A DNA stretch of 64,000 bases. It comes from Armatimonadetes bacterium DC (GTDB taxonomy: Bacteria; Armatimonadota; Fimbriimonadia; Fimbriimonadales; GBS-DC). Below, piece after piece: positions 16,207-24,679 of this stretch. Below the pieces are notes generated by a model. The model was not told the origin of the DNA. It did no database searches and was given only the letters and a program-made list of their open reading frames with translations. Position numbers and translations under genes: made by a program. The stretch spans positions 62,001 to 126,000 of the forward strand of contig LDYB01000025.1 of assembly GCA_001442985.1 (NCBI GenBank), written 5' to 3'. Position 1 is the stretch's first letter. Each line of letters starts with the position of its first letter.

Positions 16207-16908
16207 GTGATTGTGAGAAGCGTACGCCTTAGAGGCATAACACTTCTTGAGGTGTTAATTGTCATCGCCATTCTGGCTCTTCTTGCTGGGATTGTATGGG
16301 CGGTGATCCAGCCGGCGCGTGATAGAGCGTTACAGGCGACTTGCGCCAGCAAAATGCGCCAGATATGGGTTGCCCTTGAGAACTATCGGCAAGACTACCG
16401 CGGCATAGATCCCCCTGCTGCTTCTAATCCTATGGAAGCAGGGCTTCCTGCCACCTCTGATTCAAGGCGCTGGTTTCAAGCCTCCTACACTCGGCGCTTT
16501 CCAGGGGGGTTCCACTGCCCAACGCACAAGGTTCCACCTGAAATCCTTACCCTGCGTGAGCACGGGCTGCAATATGAGTGTTATTTCCCGTGCCTCGACG
16601 AGTCTGGAAGAGTTTGGGCCTGCCCTTCGGATAACTGTGCCCAATACTATTTCGGCTATTCATCGCGCGATGACATCGTAGATGAGGCGGAGTATCGCCA
16701 TCTACAACGCGAAGACGCACTGTTTCGTGTGTTAGGTCCGAACTTTGAACTGCTCTACGACGAACATCACAATCCGCATACAGACCGCATGCCGCATCAT
16801 CGCCTGTTGCACCTGTTTGTGCATCTGGATGGGCACCTGTCGCGGAAGGTTATACCGCCGTTCGTGGATTACCGTGCCAATCTTTACTCAGAGCTGATAG
16901 GGGATTAG
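16207..16908 (+). CDS. Type IV pilin-like/pseudopilin (prepilin N-methylation motif)
   Basis: A 233-aa protein with a class III signal, RLRGITLLEVLIVIAILALL. Cleavage would be after G, leaving ITLLE with Glu at +5 and a long hydrophobic helix. This is the mark of type II secretion pseudopilins and type IV pilins processed by PilD. The C-terminal domain contains several cysteines (FHCPTHK, YECYFPC, WACPSDNC) that may form disulfides or bind metal. Start is GTG 16207 (or GTG 16213); both keep the signal intact. It is flanked by secreted proteins of unknown function, suggesting a dedicated secretion or display unit. Confidence 0.8.
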   Translation: MIVRSVRLRGITLLEVLIVIAILALLAGIVWAVIQPARDRALQATCASKMRQIWVALENYRQDYRGIDPPAASNPMEAGLPATSDSRRWFQASYTRRFPGGFHCPTHKVPPEILTLREHGLQYECYFPCLDESGRVWACPSDNCAQYYFGYSSRDDIVDEAEYRHLQREDALFRVLGPNFELLYDEHHNPHTDRMPHHRLLHLFVHLDGHLSRKVIPPFVDYRANLYSELIGD

Positions 16909-16911
16909 AGG

Positions 16912-17607
16912 ATGCACAGGAAGCGGTGGGCAGGCGTGGCAGCTTTAGTGGGATTGTTGGCGTTAGGGCTGGCGTGGTGGATCAGGCAGCCACCGCCCCC
17001 TGAAGTGGTCGCTCAGCGCGTTATGGAGGCAATTCATAAGGGGGACTATCAGACGCTTCATGCCTTCACCTGTGTTGAAGAGCGAGAGCGCGTCTCCGAG
17101 CAACAGCTCCAGGCGGTGCTGGATGCCATGCATCGCCACTTTCCTATGCTCAAGCAAGTTTCAGGGAATCCTGTACCGTACCGTCCAAAGCTGAAAGCGC
17201 CCACGCCGATGGTGCCGGTACAGTACTGCTACTCATTTTTCTACAAGCGTGCGCAGGGAGACACGCAACTGGTGGCATGTTCTTTTGAAGAGAGCGAGTT
17301 GCTGTGGGAAAAGGCTTACCGTGGCGGATTGCCTGAGCCGTATGTGGAGCTGCATGTTTGTGTCGCCACCAGCGCGCAGGGACGCCACCGATGCGCTCTG
17401 GTCGTTCAGGCGCTGGTGATATGTATGCTTCAGCTCAGTGTGTACCAGCAGCGTTCCGAGCCAGAAATCCGCGCCCTGCTCGACGAAATCTTCATACGCA
17501 ACGGGGTTCGAGTGGCTCAGTTCGACACGGCTTCTGGGCAGATGCGACGACTGGATGCGATTCGGATTTTTCGTAAACCTGACGGTAAGATAGGGTATAC
17601 ATGGTAA
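16912..17607 (+). CDS. Membrane-anchored protein, DUF4878-like
   Basis: A 231-aa protein with an N-terminal anchor (GVAALVGLLALGLAWWI) and an extracytoplasmic domain. PPEVVAQRVMEAIHKGDYQTL resembles the opening helix of small NTF2-fold lipoproteins (DUF4878 style), but this is only a by-eye likeness. It starts 3 nt after the pseudopilin stop and is probably co-translated. No catalytic motif is visible. Confidence 0.6.
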   Translation: MHRKRWAGVAALVGLLALGLAWWIRQPPPPEVVAQRVMEAIHKGDYQTLHAFTCVEERERVSEQQLQAVLDAMHRHFPMLKQVSGNPVPYRPKLKAPTPMVPVQYCYSFFYKRAQGDTQLVACSFEESELLWEKAYRGGLPEPYVELHVCVATSAQGRHRCALVVQALVICMLQLSVYQQRSEPEIRALLDEIFIRNGVRVAQFDTASGQMRRLDAIRIFRKPDGKIGYTW

Positions 17608-17643
17608 GGCTGAACCATAGCGGAACAGGGCGAGGCGTGTCTG

Positions 17644-18513
17644 ATGAATAGACAAGTCTTGAGGCTGAAGTGGCTTGTTGGTGTGCTGGCAGCGAGCGTT
17701 GCGCTCCTTGCAGGGTGGCTATTCAGCGCTGAATCGCCCCAAACACCCCCCGCAGACTTCCAGAAGCTGTCCCAGCACAATGTGCTGTTCGTGATTCCCT
17801 ACGGCAACGCGGAGAACCAGATATACCTTTCCAGCGGCGCGATAGATGCGGCGTTGAGCGAAACATTCCGCAGGCAGCTCTATTCCCTGCTGGAAGAACG
17901 CGATGATATTGAGCTGTTCGGAACCAAGGTAGAAGTAGACGCGCAGGGCACGGTCTATCTGCCGATGCTCTTGCGCCTGCGCGAAGGCGAGGACTACGAA
18001 AGAACCCTGCTTGCTAAACTCTCCCCGCGCGGCACGATGGAACTGGTGGATGATCCTCCGGGGCGCGCTGTGCGTTCCCACGATGGGAGCGTGGTCTATG
18101 TGAAGTTCCAGCCGCTGGAGGACGCCGATCCGCGCGACTACTCGTGGCTGTCGGCGTATATTTTCATGCGTGCTGATGGAACCGAAGTCGCGCGTTTTCG
18201 GGTGCCGCCGTGTGCGAACGAGAACTCGTTGATTACGCGGGAGCCTGTGCTGGTGCGTCCTGACCGTCTGGCGATAGTCTCGTTTGAGAAGGTCGCGCCT
18301 GATAAACCGAACCGTGCCAGGAGCTTGCCGCATTTCTGTCATGGGTACAAGCGTTTGATGGTGGTGACGCCCGAAGGGAAGATTGTGTACGAGGATTGGG
18401 TGCAGGGTCCGCCGATGACAGAGGCGTGGTGCGTCACGGACGGTCGCGGGAACCTGTATTATTTGAACTTTACGGATGCGGGGGTGGAGGTGAAGAAGGT
18501 CAGAGTGCCGTAA
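17644..18513 (+). CDS. Membrane-anchored/secreted protein of unknown function
   Basis: A 289-aa protein with an N-terminal hydrophobic segment ([17 protein letters not shown]). It has a beta-rich extracytoplasmic domain whose C-terminus ([19 protein letters not shown]) parallels the protein at 14993. [17 protein letters not shown] precedes it. It is last in the four-gene run 14993-18513. Function unknown; the shared tail suggests that both bookend proteins do related jobs. Confidence 0.65.
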   Translation: MNRQVLRLKWLVGVLAASVALLAGWLFSAESPQTPPADFQKLSQHNVLFVIPYGNAENQIYLSSGAIDAALSETFRRQLYSLLEERDDIELFGTKVEVDAQGTVYLPMLLRLREGEDYERTLLAKLSPRGTMELVDDPPGRAVRSHDGSVVYVKFQPLEDADPRDYSWLSAYIFMRADGTEVARFRVPPCANENSLITREPVLVRPDRLAIVSFEKVAPDKPNRARSLPHFCHGYKRLMVVTPEGKIVYEDWVQGPPMTEAWCVTDGRGNLYYLNFTDAGVEVKKVRVP

Positions 18514-18590
18514 GAGCAGTCATGCTGAGACTACGACCGCTACCCAATCTCGCTGATAGTGAGGAGGATCAGGATATCAGCAGAAGCAGG

Positions 18591-18596
18591 TACAAT
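18591..18596 (+). promoter_or_regulatory. -10 box TACAAT of mntA-hepT
   Basis: Reads CAGGTACAATATTC, 18 nt before ATG 18615, with AAGAGGT as a short ribosome site in between. Confidence 0.55.
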
Positions 18597-18614
18597 ATTC
18601 AAGAGGTCTTTGGA

Positions 18615-18926
18615 ATGAAGGATCTTCCGTTTGCGATAGACAGGAGACGGCTTCAAGCTTTCTGCCGAAAAAATCGCATTCGACGGCTGGCGGTGTTCGG
18701 TTCCGCACTTCGCGACGATTTTCGCCCAGAAAGCGATATTGATTTGCTGGTAGAGTTCGAGCAAGGCTATGTGCCTAGCTTGCTTCAGATGGCTCGGCTT
18801 GAGCGTGAGCTATCCGCTATTTTCGGCGGGCGCAAAATAGACTTGCGCACTGCTGAAGACTTGAGCCGCTATTTTCGTGATGCAGTACGCCGGATGGCGA
18901 AGGTGATTTACCATGCGCGCAGGTAA
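18615..18926 (+). CDS. mntA: MntA-type minimal nucleotidyltransferase (antitoxin)
   Basis: A 103-aa minimal nucleotidyltransferase. The signature [21 protein letters not shown] holds the GS (residues 29-30) and DID (41-43) catalytic pair. In the HEPN/MNT (type VII) toxin-antitoxin systems such proteins transfer AMP to the HepT toxin tyrosine and silence it (family knowledge). A longer in-frame opening upstream is unlikely because the promoter and ribosome site lie just before ATG 18615. It overlaps hepT by 14 nt, which is typical of this pair. Confidence 0.88.
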   Translation: MKDLPFAIDRRRLQAFCRKNRIRRLAVFGSALRDDFRPESDIDLLVEFEQGYVPSLLQMARLERELSAIFGGRKIDLRTAEDLSRYFRDAVRRMAKVIYHARR

Positions 18927-19266
18927 ACCACGAGATAAAATACGCCTCTACCATATGCTGGAGGCAGCTGAAGATGCGCTTACCTTCGTTGCAGGGCGTA
19001 CCCGAAAGGATTTAGATACTGACCGAATGCTTACATTTGCACTCGTCAGATGTATCGAGATTATCGGTGAGGCAGCAAGTCGGATCACGAACGAGTTTCG
19101 TGAAAAGCACCCAGAATTGCCTTGGCGTGATATTATCGGCATGAGGAACCGACTAATTCATGCGTATTACGATGTTAACTTGGACATCCTGTGGCAAACG
19201 GTTGAGCAAGATCTGCCTCTTCTTGTTAATCAGTTGAGAAATCTTATTGAGGCAACAGAAGAGTAG
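18913..19266 (+). CDS. hepT: HepT-type HEPN RNase toxin (DUF86)
   Basis: A 117-aa HEPN protein. The RNase motif R-x4-H appears at residues 78-83 in [11 protein letters not shown], with the adjacent tyrosines Y85/Y86 that serve as AMPylation targets in characterised HepT. The rest is all-helical. It overlaps mntA by 14 nt and ends 10 nt before the convergent purH. Expected role: ribonuclease toxin held inactive by MntA, possibly in phage defence or plasmid stability (family knowledge). Confidence 0.88.
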   Translation: MRAGKPRDKIRLYHMLEAAEDALTFVAGRTRKDLDTDRMLTFALVRCIEIIGEAASRITNEFREKHPELPWRDIIGMRNRLIHAYYDVNLDILWQTVEQDLPLLVNQLRNLIEATEE

Positions 19267-19276
19267 AACTCCCACA

Positions 19277-20839
19277 TTAGTGCCTGAAGTGCCGAATCCC
19301 CGTAAACACCATCGCAATTCCCAGCTCGTTGGCGGCGGCGATTACTTCGGGGTCGCGTTTGGAGCCGCCGGGCTGGATGATGGCGCGGATGCCCGCTCGC
19401 CCTGCCAGCTCCACGCTGTCGGGGAAGGGGAAGAAGGCGTCGGATGCCAGCACCGCGCCCTGCGCATGGGAGTGCGCCTGCTCCAGCGCAATCCGCACCG
19501 CGCCCACGCGATTCATCTGCCCCGCGCCCACGCCCCACACCTGCTTCTTGTGGGCAACCACAATCGCGTTGGACTTCACATGCTTGACCACGCGCCACGC
19601 GAAGTGTAAATCCGCCCACTCCTCTTCGGAGGGGATGCGCTCGGTAACCACCTGCAGCTGGTCGGGGTTCCAGTCAATTGCATCGCGTTCGGTGTAGAGC
19701 AGTCCCCCCGCTAAGCTGCGCACGGTAAAGGTCCCCTGAAACGCCTGAGTCGGCAACAGGTCGCCGGTTTCCAGCAGGCGCACGCTCTGCCCCCAGCCTT
19801 TGCGTTCCTGAAACTGTTGCACCGCTTCAGGGTCAAACGCGGGCGCAATCACCACCTCGAAGAAGTTGCCAGGGGTGGTGATGGCTTCGGCAGCCTCGCG
19901 GTCAATCGGGCGGTTGGCGGCGACGATTCCGCCGTAGGCGGAAACAGGGTCTGCCTCGCGGGCACGCAGGAAGGCTTCCGTGATATGCGAGCCTATCGCG
20001 ACGCCGCAGGGGTTCGTGTGCTTGATAATCGCGCAGGCAGGCTCTTCAAACTCGCGCACCAGCTCCAGCGCGGCTTCGGCGTCCAGCAGGTTGTTGTAGG
20101 AAAGCTCCTTGCCCCAAATCTGGCGTGCGGTCGCAATCGTGCTGGGGGGCGCGAAGGGTTCAGTGTAAAACGCCGCGCGCTGGTGGGGGTTCTCCCCGTA
20201 GCGCAGGGTCTGCAGGCGCCGATAGGTGAGGGTCAGCGTTTCGGGCAGGTCGCCTTCGGGGTCGTACTGGCGGAACCAGTTCGCAATCAGCGCGTCGTAT
20301 TCGGCGACATGGGCGAACGCGCGGCTGGCTAACAGGGCGCGCTCTTCGCGGCTCAGCCCCCCAGACTGGAGCCGCTGTAGCACCCATTCGTAATCGTGGG
20401 GACGCACCACCACCGCCACATGCTCAAAATTCTTCGCCGCGGCGCGAATCAGAGTCGGTCCGCCGATATCGATCTGCTCAATCAGTTCCGCCTCGCTGGC
20501 GCCTGCGCGTAATGCCTGCTCGAACGGGTAGAGATTCACCACCACCAGCGCAATCGGGCTAATCTGAAGTTGCTCCAGCGTCTGGCGGTGGGTTTCGAGG
20601 CTCAGGTTCGCCAGCAAGCCTGCGTGGATACGGGGGTGCAGGGTTTTGACGCGCCCCTCTAAGATTTCAGGGAAGCCTGTGTAGTCGGAGACTTCGCGCA
20701 CGGGCAGTCCCCACTCGCGCAGGGCGCGTGCGGTGCCGCCAGTGGAGAGGAGTTCAAAGCCAAGCGCGTGCAGTCCACGAGCGAAAGGCTCCAGTCCGCT
20801 TTTGTCGGAGACGCTCATCAGGGCGATGCGTGTGTCCAC
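19277..20839 (-). CDS. purH: Bifunctional AICAR transformylase/IMP cyclohydrolase
   Basis: A 520-aa two-domain enzyme for the last two steps of IMP synthesis. The N-terminal MGS-like cyclohydrolase domain shows SVSDKSGLEPFARGL, LLSTGGTAR and GFPEILEGRVKTLHP. The C-terminal transformylase domain shows RYGENPHQ, KHTNPCG, SAYGGIVAANRPID and the closing IIQPGGSKRDPEVI. Length matches PurH. The start is GTG 20839, 6 nt after a TACAAT box, so the mRNA is probably leaderless. It lies 27 nt downstream of the sigma-54-type regulator on the same strand. Confidence 0.95.
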   Translation of the reverse strand: MDTRIALMSVSDKSGLEPFARGLHALGFELLSTGGTARALREWGLPVREVSDYTGFPEILEGRVKTLHPRIHAGLLANLSLETHRQTLEQLQISPIALVVVNLYPFEQALRAGASEAELIEQIDIGGPTLIRAAAKNFEHVAVVVRPHDYEWVLQRLQSGGLSREERALLASRAFAHVAEYDALIANWFRQYDPEGDLPETLTLTYRRLQTLRYGENPHQRAAFYTEPFAPPSTIATARQIWGKELSYNNLLDAEAALELVREFEEPACAIIKHTNPCGVAIGSHITEAFLRAREADPVSAYGGIVAANRPIDREAAEAITTPGNFFEVVIAPAFDPEAVQQFQERKGWGQSVRLLETGDLLPTQAFQGTFTVRSLAGGLLYTERDAIDWNPDQLQVVTERIPSEEEWADLHFAWRVVKHVKSNAIVVAHKKQVWGVGAGQMNRVGAVRIALEQAHSHAQGAVLASDAFFPFPDSVELAGRAGIRAIIQPGGSKRDPEVIAAANELGIAMVFTGIRHFRH

Positions 20840-20845
20840 GCCCGA

Positions 20846-20851
20846 ATTGTA
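20846..20851 (-). promoter_or_regulatory. Leaderless -10 box (TACAAT) of purH
   Basis: The minus strand reads ACGGGTACAATTCGGGCGTG: box, 6 nt, GTG start. It overlaps the end of the upstream regulator reading region and gives purH its own promoter. Confidence 0.65.
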
Positions 20852-20866
20852 CCCGTTTCTGTGCCC

Positions 20867-22045
20867 TTATTTACCGGTTGTGGTGTGGAAGTGGGGCGGG
20901 AGGTGTTCGGGCAGCAGGGTGTCGGCGTCGGGCGGGGCGAGCGCGACAGCCGCTTCAATCGTGTTCTCCAGCTCGCGCACATTGCCTTTCCAGCAATGGC
21001 GCTGCAGGAGCGCAATTGTTTCGGGGCTGAGCCGTTCGAGGGCGCGCCCGTTCTCGGCGGCATACTTTTTCATGAAGTATTCCGCCAGCAGGGGGATGTC
21101 TTCGGGGCGCTCGCGCAACGGGGGCAGGTGGATATGCACCACATTGAGGCGGTAGTAGAGGTCTTCACGGAAGTTGCGTGCGGCGACCTCCTGCTCCAGA
21201 TCGCGGTTGGTGGCAGTAATCAGGCGCACATCGATCGGGATGCTCTCGTTGCTGCCCAGTCGCTGGATTTCGCGTTCCTGAATTACGCGCAGTAGTTTTG
21301 CCTGCACCATGAGGGGCACTTCGCCGATTTCGTCCAGAAAGAGCGTCCCGCCGTTCGCCGCTTCAAACTTGCCGATGCGGTCGGTTTCGGCGCCCGTGTA
21401 CGCGCCTTTGACCGCCCCGAACAGTTCCACCTCGATCAGCGTTTCGGGGATGGCGGCGCAGGAAACGGGCACGAACGGACCGCTGGCGCGGTCGCTCTTT
21501 TCGTGGAGCATACGGGCAATCAGCTCCTTGCCTGTGCCGCTTTCGCCCGTAATCAGCACCGTAGCGCGGGTTTTCGCCACGCGCTCCACAATTTCCAGCA
21601 CCGCTTTGACCGCAGGGCTTTGCCCGATAAAAACGGTTTTGGCGGTGGGGGCTGTTTTCGGCTTCGCGCGGGGTTGGGGTTTCCTGGACTCCTCCAGCGC
21701 GTGGCGCACCACCTTGAAGAGCGAGTCCATATCCAGCGGCTTGGTGAGGAACTCAAACGCGCCGCTGCGGATTGCTTCCACTGCCATCGGGATGGTGCCG
21801 AAGGCGGTCATCATCACCACTGGCAGATCGGGGTACTTGGCGCGCAGCTTTTTGAGCAGTTCCAACCCCGTTGGACCGGGCATCACCACATCGCTCAGCA
21901 CGAGGTCAGGCTGAAACTCATCCACAAGGCGCAGCGCTTGATGCGCATTCTCCGCCACGCTCACTTCGTAGCCGTTTTTCTCGAAGGCGCGCGCCAGCAC
22001 ACGCCGAATATTCTGCTCGTCGTCCACAATCAAAATTTTTGCCAT
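20867..22045 (-). CDS. Sigma-54-dependent response regulator lacking the Fis DNA-binding domain
   Basis: A 392-aa NtrC-family protein. The receiver domain (1-120) has the acidic pocket VDDE and phospho-acceptor Asp52 in LVLSDVVMPG. The AAA+ domain has Walker A GESGTGKE (167-174), the sigma-54 contact loop GAYTGA (214-219) and Walker B GGTLFLDEIGE (232-242). The protein ends shortly after WKGNVRELENTIE with PEHLPPHFHTTTGK, so the ~45-residue Fis helix-turn-helix is absent. Such activators (for example FlgR of Helicobacter) can work from solution (family knowledge). Co-transcribed 38 nt after the histidine kinase. Confidence 0.9.
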   Translation of the reverse strand: MAKILIVDDEQNIRRVLARAFEKNGYEVSVAENAHQALRLVDEFQPDLVLSDVVMPGPTGLELLKKLRAKYPDLPVVMMTAFGTIPMAVEAIRSGAFEFLTKPLDMDSLFKVVRHALEESRKPQPRAKPKTAPTAKTVFIGQSPAVKAVLEIVERVAKTRATVLITGESGTGKELIARMLHEKSDRASGPFVPVSCAAIPETLIEVELFGAVKGAYTGAETDRIGKFEAANGGTLFLDEIGEVPLMVQAKLLRVIQEREIQRLGSNESIPIDVRLITATNRDLEQEVAARNFREDLYYRLNVVHIHLPPLRERPEDIPLLAEYFMKKYAAENGRALERLSPETIALLQRHCWKGNVRELENTIEAAVALAPPDADTLLPEHLPPHFHTTTGK

Positions 22046-22083
22046 CGTTTCGCTTCACCTGCCCGTCCGGTAGCAAGTGCTTT

Positions 22084-24582
22084 TCACTCCTCTGAAGCAA
22101 GTATATCTATTTTCGGCAACCAAAGGGTGAAGATGGAGCCTCCTTCGGGGGGGCACTCCACCGTTACACGCCCATGGTGTCCTTCCACAATCTTTTGGAC
22201 GATGCTTAACCCCAGTCCGGTTCCCCGCGTACGGGTGGTAAAAAAGGGTGTGAAGATGCGTTCTCTCTGTTCGAGTGGGATTCCAGGACCCGTATCTTTC
22301 ACCTGAATGCCCACTTCGTACTCGGTTTCGACGGTGCGAATGGTGATAGTGCCGCCGTCGGGCATCGCCTGAATGGCGTTCTGGATCAGGTTGCGGAGTG
22401 CTTGCTCGATGCGGGCGGGGTCAATATCGAGGGTCAACTCCGGAGGTACTTCGCTGATGAACTGATAGGCGCCCTCTTTTTGCATAGGGGCGAAAGCGCG
22501 CAGGGAGCGTTCCACAATCGGGCGTAGTGCCGCATGCTGGCGCTCGATACGAAACGGGCGCGCGAACTCCAGAAACTCGTCTGCCAGCACGGCAAGGCGC
22601 TGCACCTCTTCCTGAATGACCTCCACATACATGCTGAGGTGGTCGGGCAGGCTCTCGCGTGCGAGCAAATCCACGGCGCCCTTGAGCGCGGTGAGGGGGT
22701 TGCGAATCTCATGCGCAATCGTGGCGGTCAGCTGCCCGACAGTAGCGAGGCGTTCCATCTCGCTCAGGCGCGCCTCCATGCGCACATAATCGGTGATGTC
22801 TTCAAACACGCACACCGCGCCCTGAATCGTCTGCTTGCCGACCACCAGCGGCGTAATCGTGAAATTGAGAATGCGCAGTCCGTGCGCGTTGTGCATCCGC
22901 ACCTTGTAAAGCGAGCGCGCTCCTGCGCCTTGAAGCACCTGTTCAATCGCTTCTGCCACCAGCGTCCGCTTTTCCGATTCGATCCCCATCTCTTCCAGCG
23001 CTTTTCTGTAGGGCGTGTTCTGAATGTTTCGGGCGAGAAGCCCCGTAATCTCCTCCGCCTTACGGTTCCATGTGGAGATGCGCCCTTCGATATCGAGCGT
23101 GAACATGCCCGACCCCAGGCTACTCAGGATGTTATTCCGAAACGCGGCGAGGCTCTGGTTCTCGCGATAGCGGTTCTCCATCTCGCGGTAGAGTCGCGCG
23201 TTCTCTATCGCAATCCCGACCTGATTGACAAACGCTTCCAGCAGTTCCACCTGCTCCGGGGTGAAGGGCTGACCTTTATCTTCGTTATCCACCAGCAGCA
23301 CGCCGATGCACTTCCCATGCACAATAATAGGGAGGACGCAGTAGCGGTTTGCGCCGATGGCGCGTCCGAAGCCGCGCAGGAGCGCGTTTTCCTGGCGGGC
23401 ATCCTGCACAATCAGCGCGACGCGCTTTTTCGCCACTGTGCCCACCACCCCGTGCCCCTTGGTGAACCCGCGGCGCGGAAACATCTCGGCGTGATAACCA
23501 ATCAGCAGGCGCGGCTCGTAAGTGTGGGAGTCCCCTTTGCGCAAAAAGAGCGCGATTCTCGAAAAGCCCACCACCTCCGTAATCTGGCGGGCGACAATCT
23601 CGAAAAGTGTATCCAGGTTCAGCTCCGCGGTGATGACCTGAGTGAGGTTCACCAGCGTGGTGAGCCGCTGAATGTTGCGGTGGAGTTGCTCATACAGGCG
23701 GGCGTTTTCGATAGCCAGCGCGACCTGATACGCGAAGATAGTAAACATGCGCAGGTCTTCGATTTCAAACGGGGGATTGGGATGCAGGCGACGCAGGGTC
23801 ATCACGCCGAAGACCTGATTTTCGCGATTGCGCAGGGGCACGCAGATAGAGGCGCTGATTTCAGGGCGTGTGGGGACCCCCTTCAGGCTGGGTTCCCGAC
23901 TGGGGTCTGTAATCAGCACAGGCTCGCCGCTTTGCGCCACTTTGCCCGCAATCCCTTCGCCCAGAGGCACAGACACTTCCTGGGCGAGATGGTCGGGCAA
24001 GCCGTAGTGGGCGGCGATGCGGAGCGTTTGCGTCTCGGGGTCTAACAGCATCAGGGAGCATGCCTGGGCTTCCATCGCCTGCGCGGCGCGGCGGGTGGCG
24101 TTCCACAGGAACCACTCCAGCTGCCCCTCGCCGAGCGTGAGCGCGTTCTCATAGAGGCTCGCCACTGCCGCCAGTCGGCGCTCCGAGAGCCGGCGCAGGT
24201 TGCCAATTTCCCGGTGGAATCGCTCATGTTGACCCAGCAAGCGCGTCAGGTGGCAGACCACCTCCCAGACGGCTTCGCTCTGACGCTCTGGTGAGACTTG
24301 AAGCACATAATACAGTTCCGGGACAGGCAAATCCACAACACGCCAAGCCTGCCCGTCAATTAGCTGCCAGTCAGTCGCGTCATACTGGAGCGCTGACGGG
24401 AGTGGAGCCGGGCGTGGGGAGGAGGGTGCATGCGTTAGCGTTACGGGCGCCCCCTGGGGGCGTTTGACAACCAGCGCGTTCCACGCGCCCGTCTGCGCCG
24501 CAACCGCGCGGATTAACTGAGTCAGCGCCTCGGTTCCTACGCCCCCCGATGCACTCTGCAAAATTGCTGCCACCCAATCCAT
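22084..24582 (-). CDS. GAF-GAF-PAS sensor histidine kinase
   Basis: About 832 aa, no clear membrane segment, so probably a cytoplasmic sensor. Order: N-terminal region, GAF 1 (GLPDHLAQEVSVPLGEGIAGK), GAF 2 (SRIALFLRKGDSHTYEPRLL...HGVVGTVAKK), PAS (ILSSLGSGMFTLDIEGRISTW), HisKA with phospho-His in TIAHEIRNPLTALKG (about residue 624), and HATPase with NLIQNAIQAM, DTGPGIPLEQR and GTGLGLSIV. ATG 24582 is preferred since an AATAAT box lies 9 nt upstream; GTG 24603 is the alternative. It should phosphorylate Asp52 of the regulator encoded next. Confidence 0.9.
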   Translation of the reverse strand: MDWVAAILQSASGGVGTEALTQLIRAVAAQTGAWNALVVKRPQGAPVTLTHAPSSPRPAPLPSALQYDATDWQLIDGQAWRVVDLPVPELYYVLQVSPERQSEAVWEVVCHLTRLLGQHERFHREIGNLRRLSERRLAAVASLYENALTLGEGQLEWFLWNATRRAAQAMEAQACSLMLLDPETQTLRIAAHYGLPDHLAQEVSVPLGEGIAGKVAQSGEPVLITDPSREPSLKGVPTRPEISASICVPLRNRENQVFGVMTLRRLHPNPPFEIEDLRMFTIFAYQVALAIENARLYEQLHRNIQRLTTLVNLTQVITAELNLDTLFEIVARQITEVVGFSRIALFLRKGDSHTYEPRLLIGYHAEMFPRRGFTKGHGVVGTVAKKRVALIVQDARQENALLRGFGRAIGANRYCVLPIIVHGKCIGVLLVDNEDKGQPFTPEQVELLEAFVNQVGIAIENARLYREMENRYRENQSLAAFRNNILSSLGSGMFTLDIEGRISTWNRKAEEITGLLARNIQNTPYRKALEEMGIESEKRTLVAEAIEQVLQGAGARSLYKVRMHNAHGLRILNFTITPLVVGKQTIQGAVCVFEDITDYVRMEARLSEMERLATVGQLTATIAHEIRNPLTALKGAVDLLARESLPDHLSMYVEVIQEEVQRLAVLADEFLEFARPFRIERQHAALRPIVERSLRAFAPMQKEGAYQFISEVPPELTLDIDPARIEQALRNLIQNAIQAMPDGGTITIRTVETEYEVGIQVKDTGPGIPLEQRERIFTPFFTTRTRGTGLGLSIVQKIVEGHHGRVTVECPPEGGSIFTLWLPKIDILASEE

Positions 24583-24610
24583 CAGCAGGGAATTATTCCG
24601 CACTCCGCGC

Positions 24611-24636
24611 GCACTTCCTGCAGGAATCGGAAGTGC
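24611..24636. promoter_or_regulatory. Inverted repeat between divergent genes (candidate operator)
   Basis: GCACTTCC (24611-24618) and GGAAGTGC (24629-24636) form a perfect 8-bp dyad, and a second palindrome TTCCTGCAGGAA (24615-24626) is nested inside. It lies between the divergent kinase and oxidoreductase genes, within 45 nt of the oxidoreductase start. Confidence 0.4.
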
Positions 24637-24679
24637 CCCTGCGAATGGGATAGAGCATTTTGACGCAGGAGGCGAACCG

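Noticed and set aside
22534-24045. Long plus-strand frame opposite the histidine kinase
   Set aside because: Shadow of the kinase gene, whose HisKA and HATPase motifs are complete on the minus strand.
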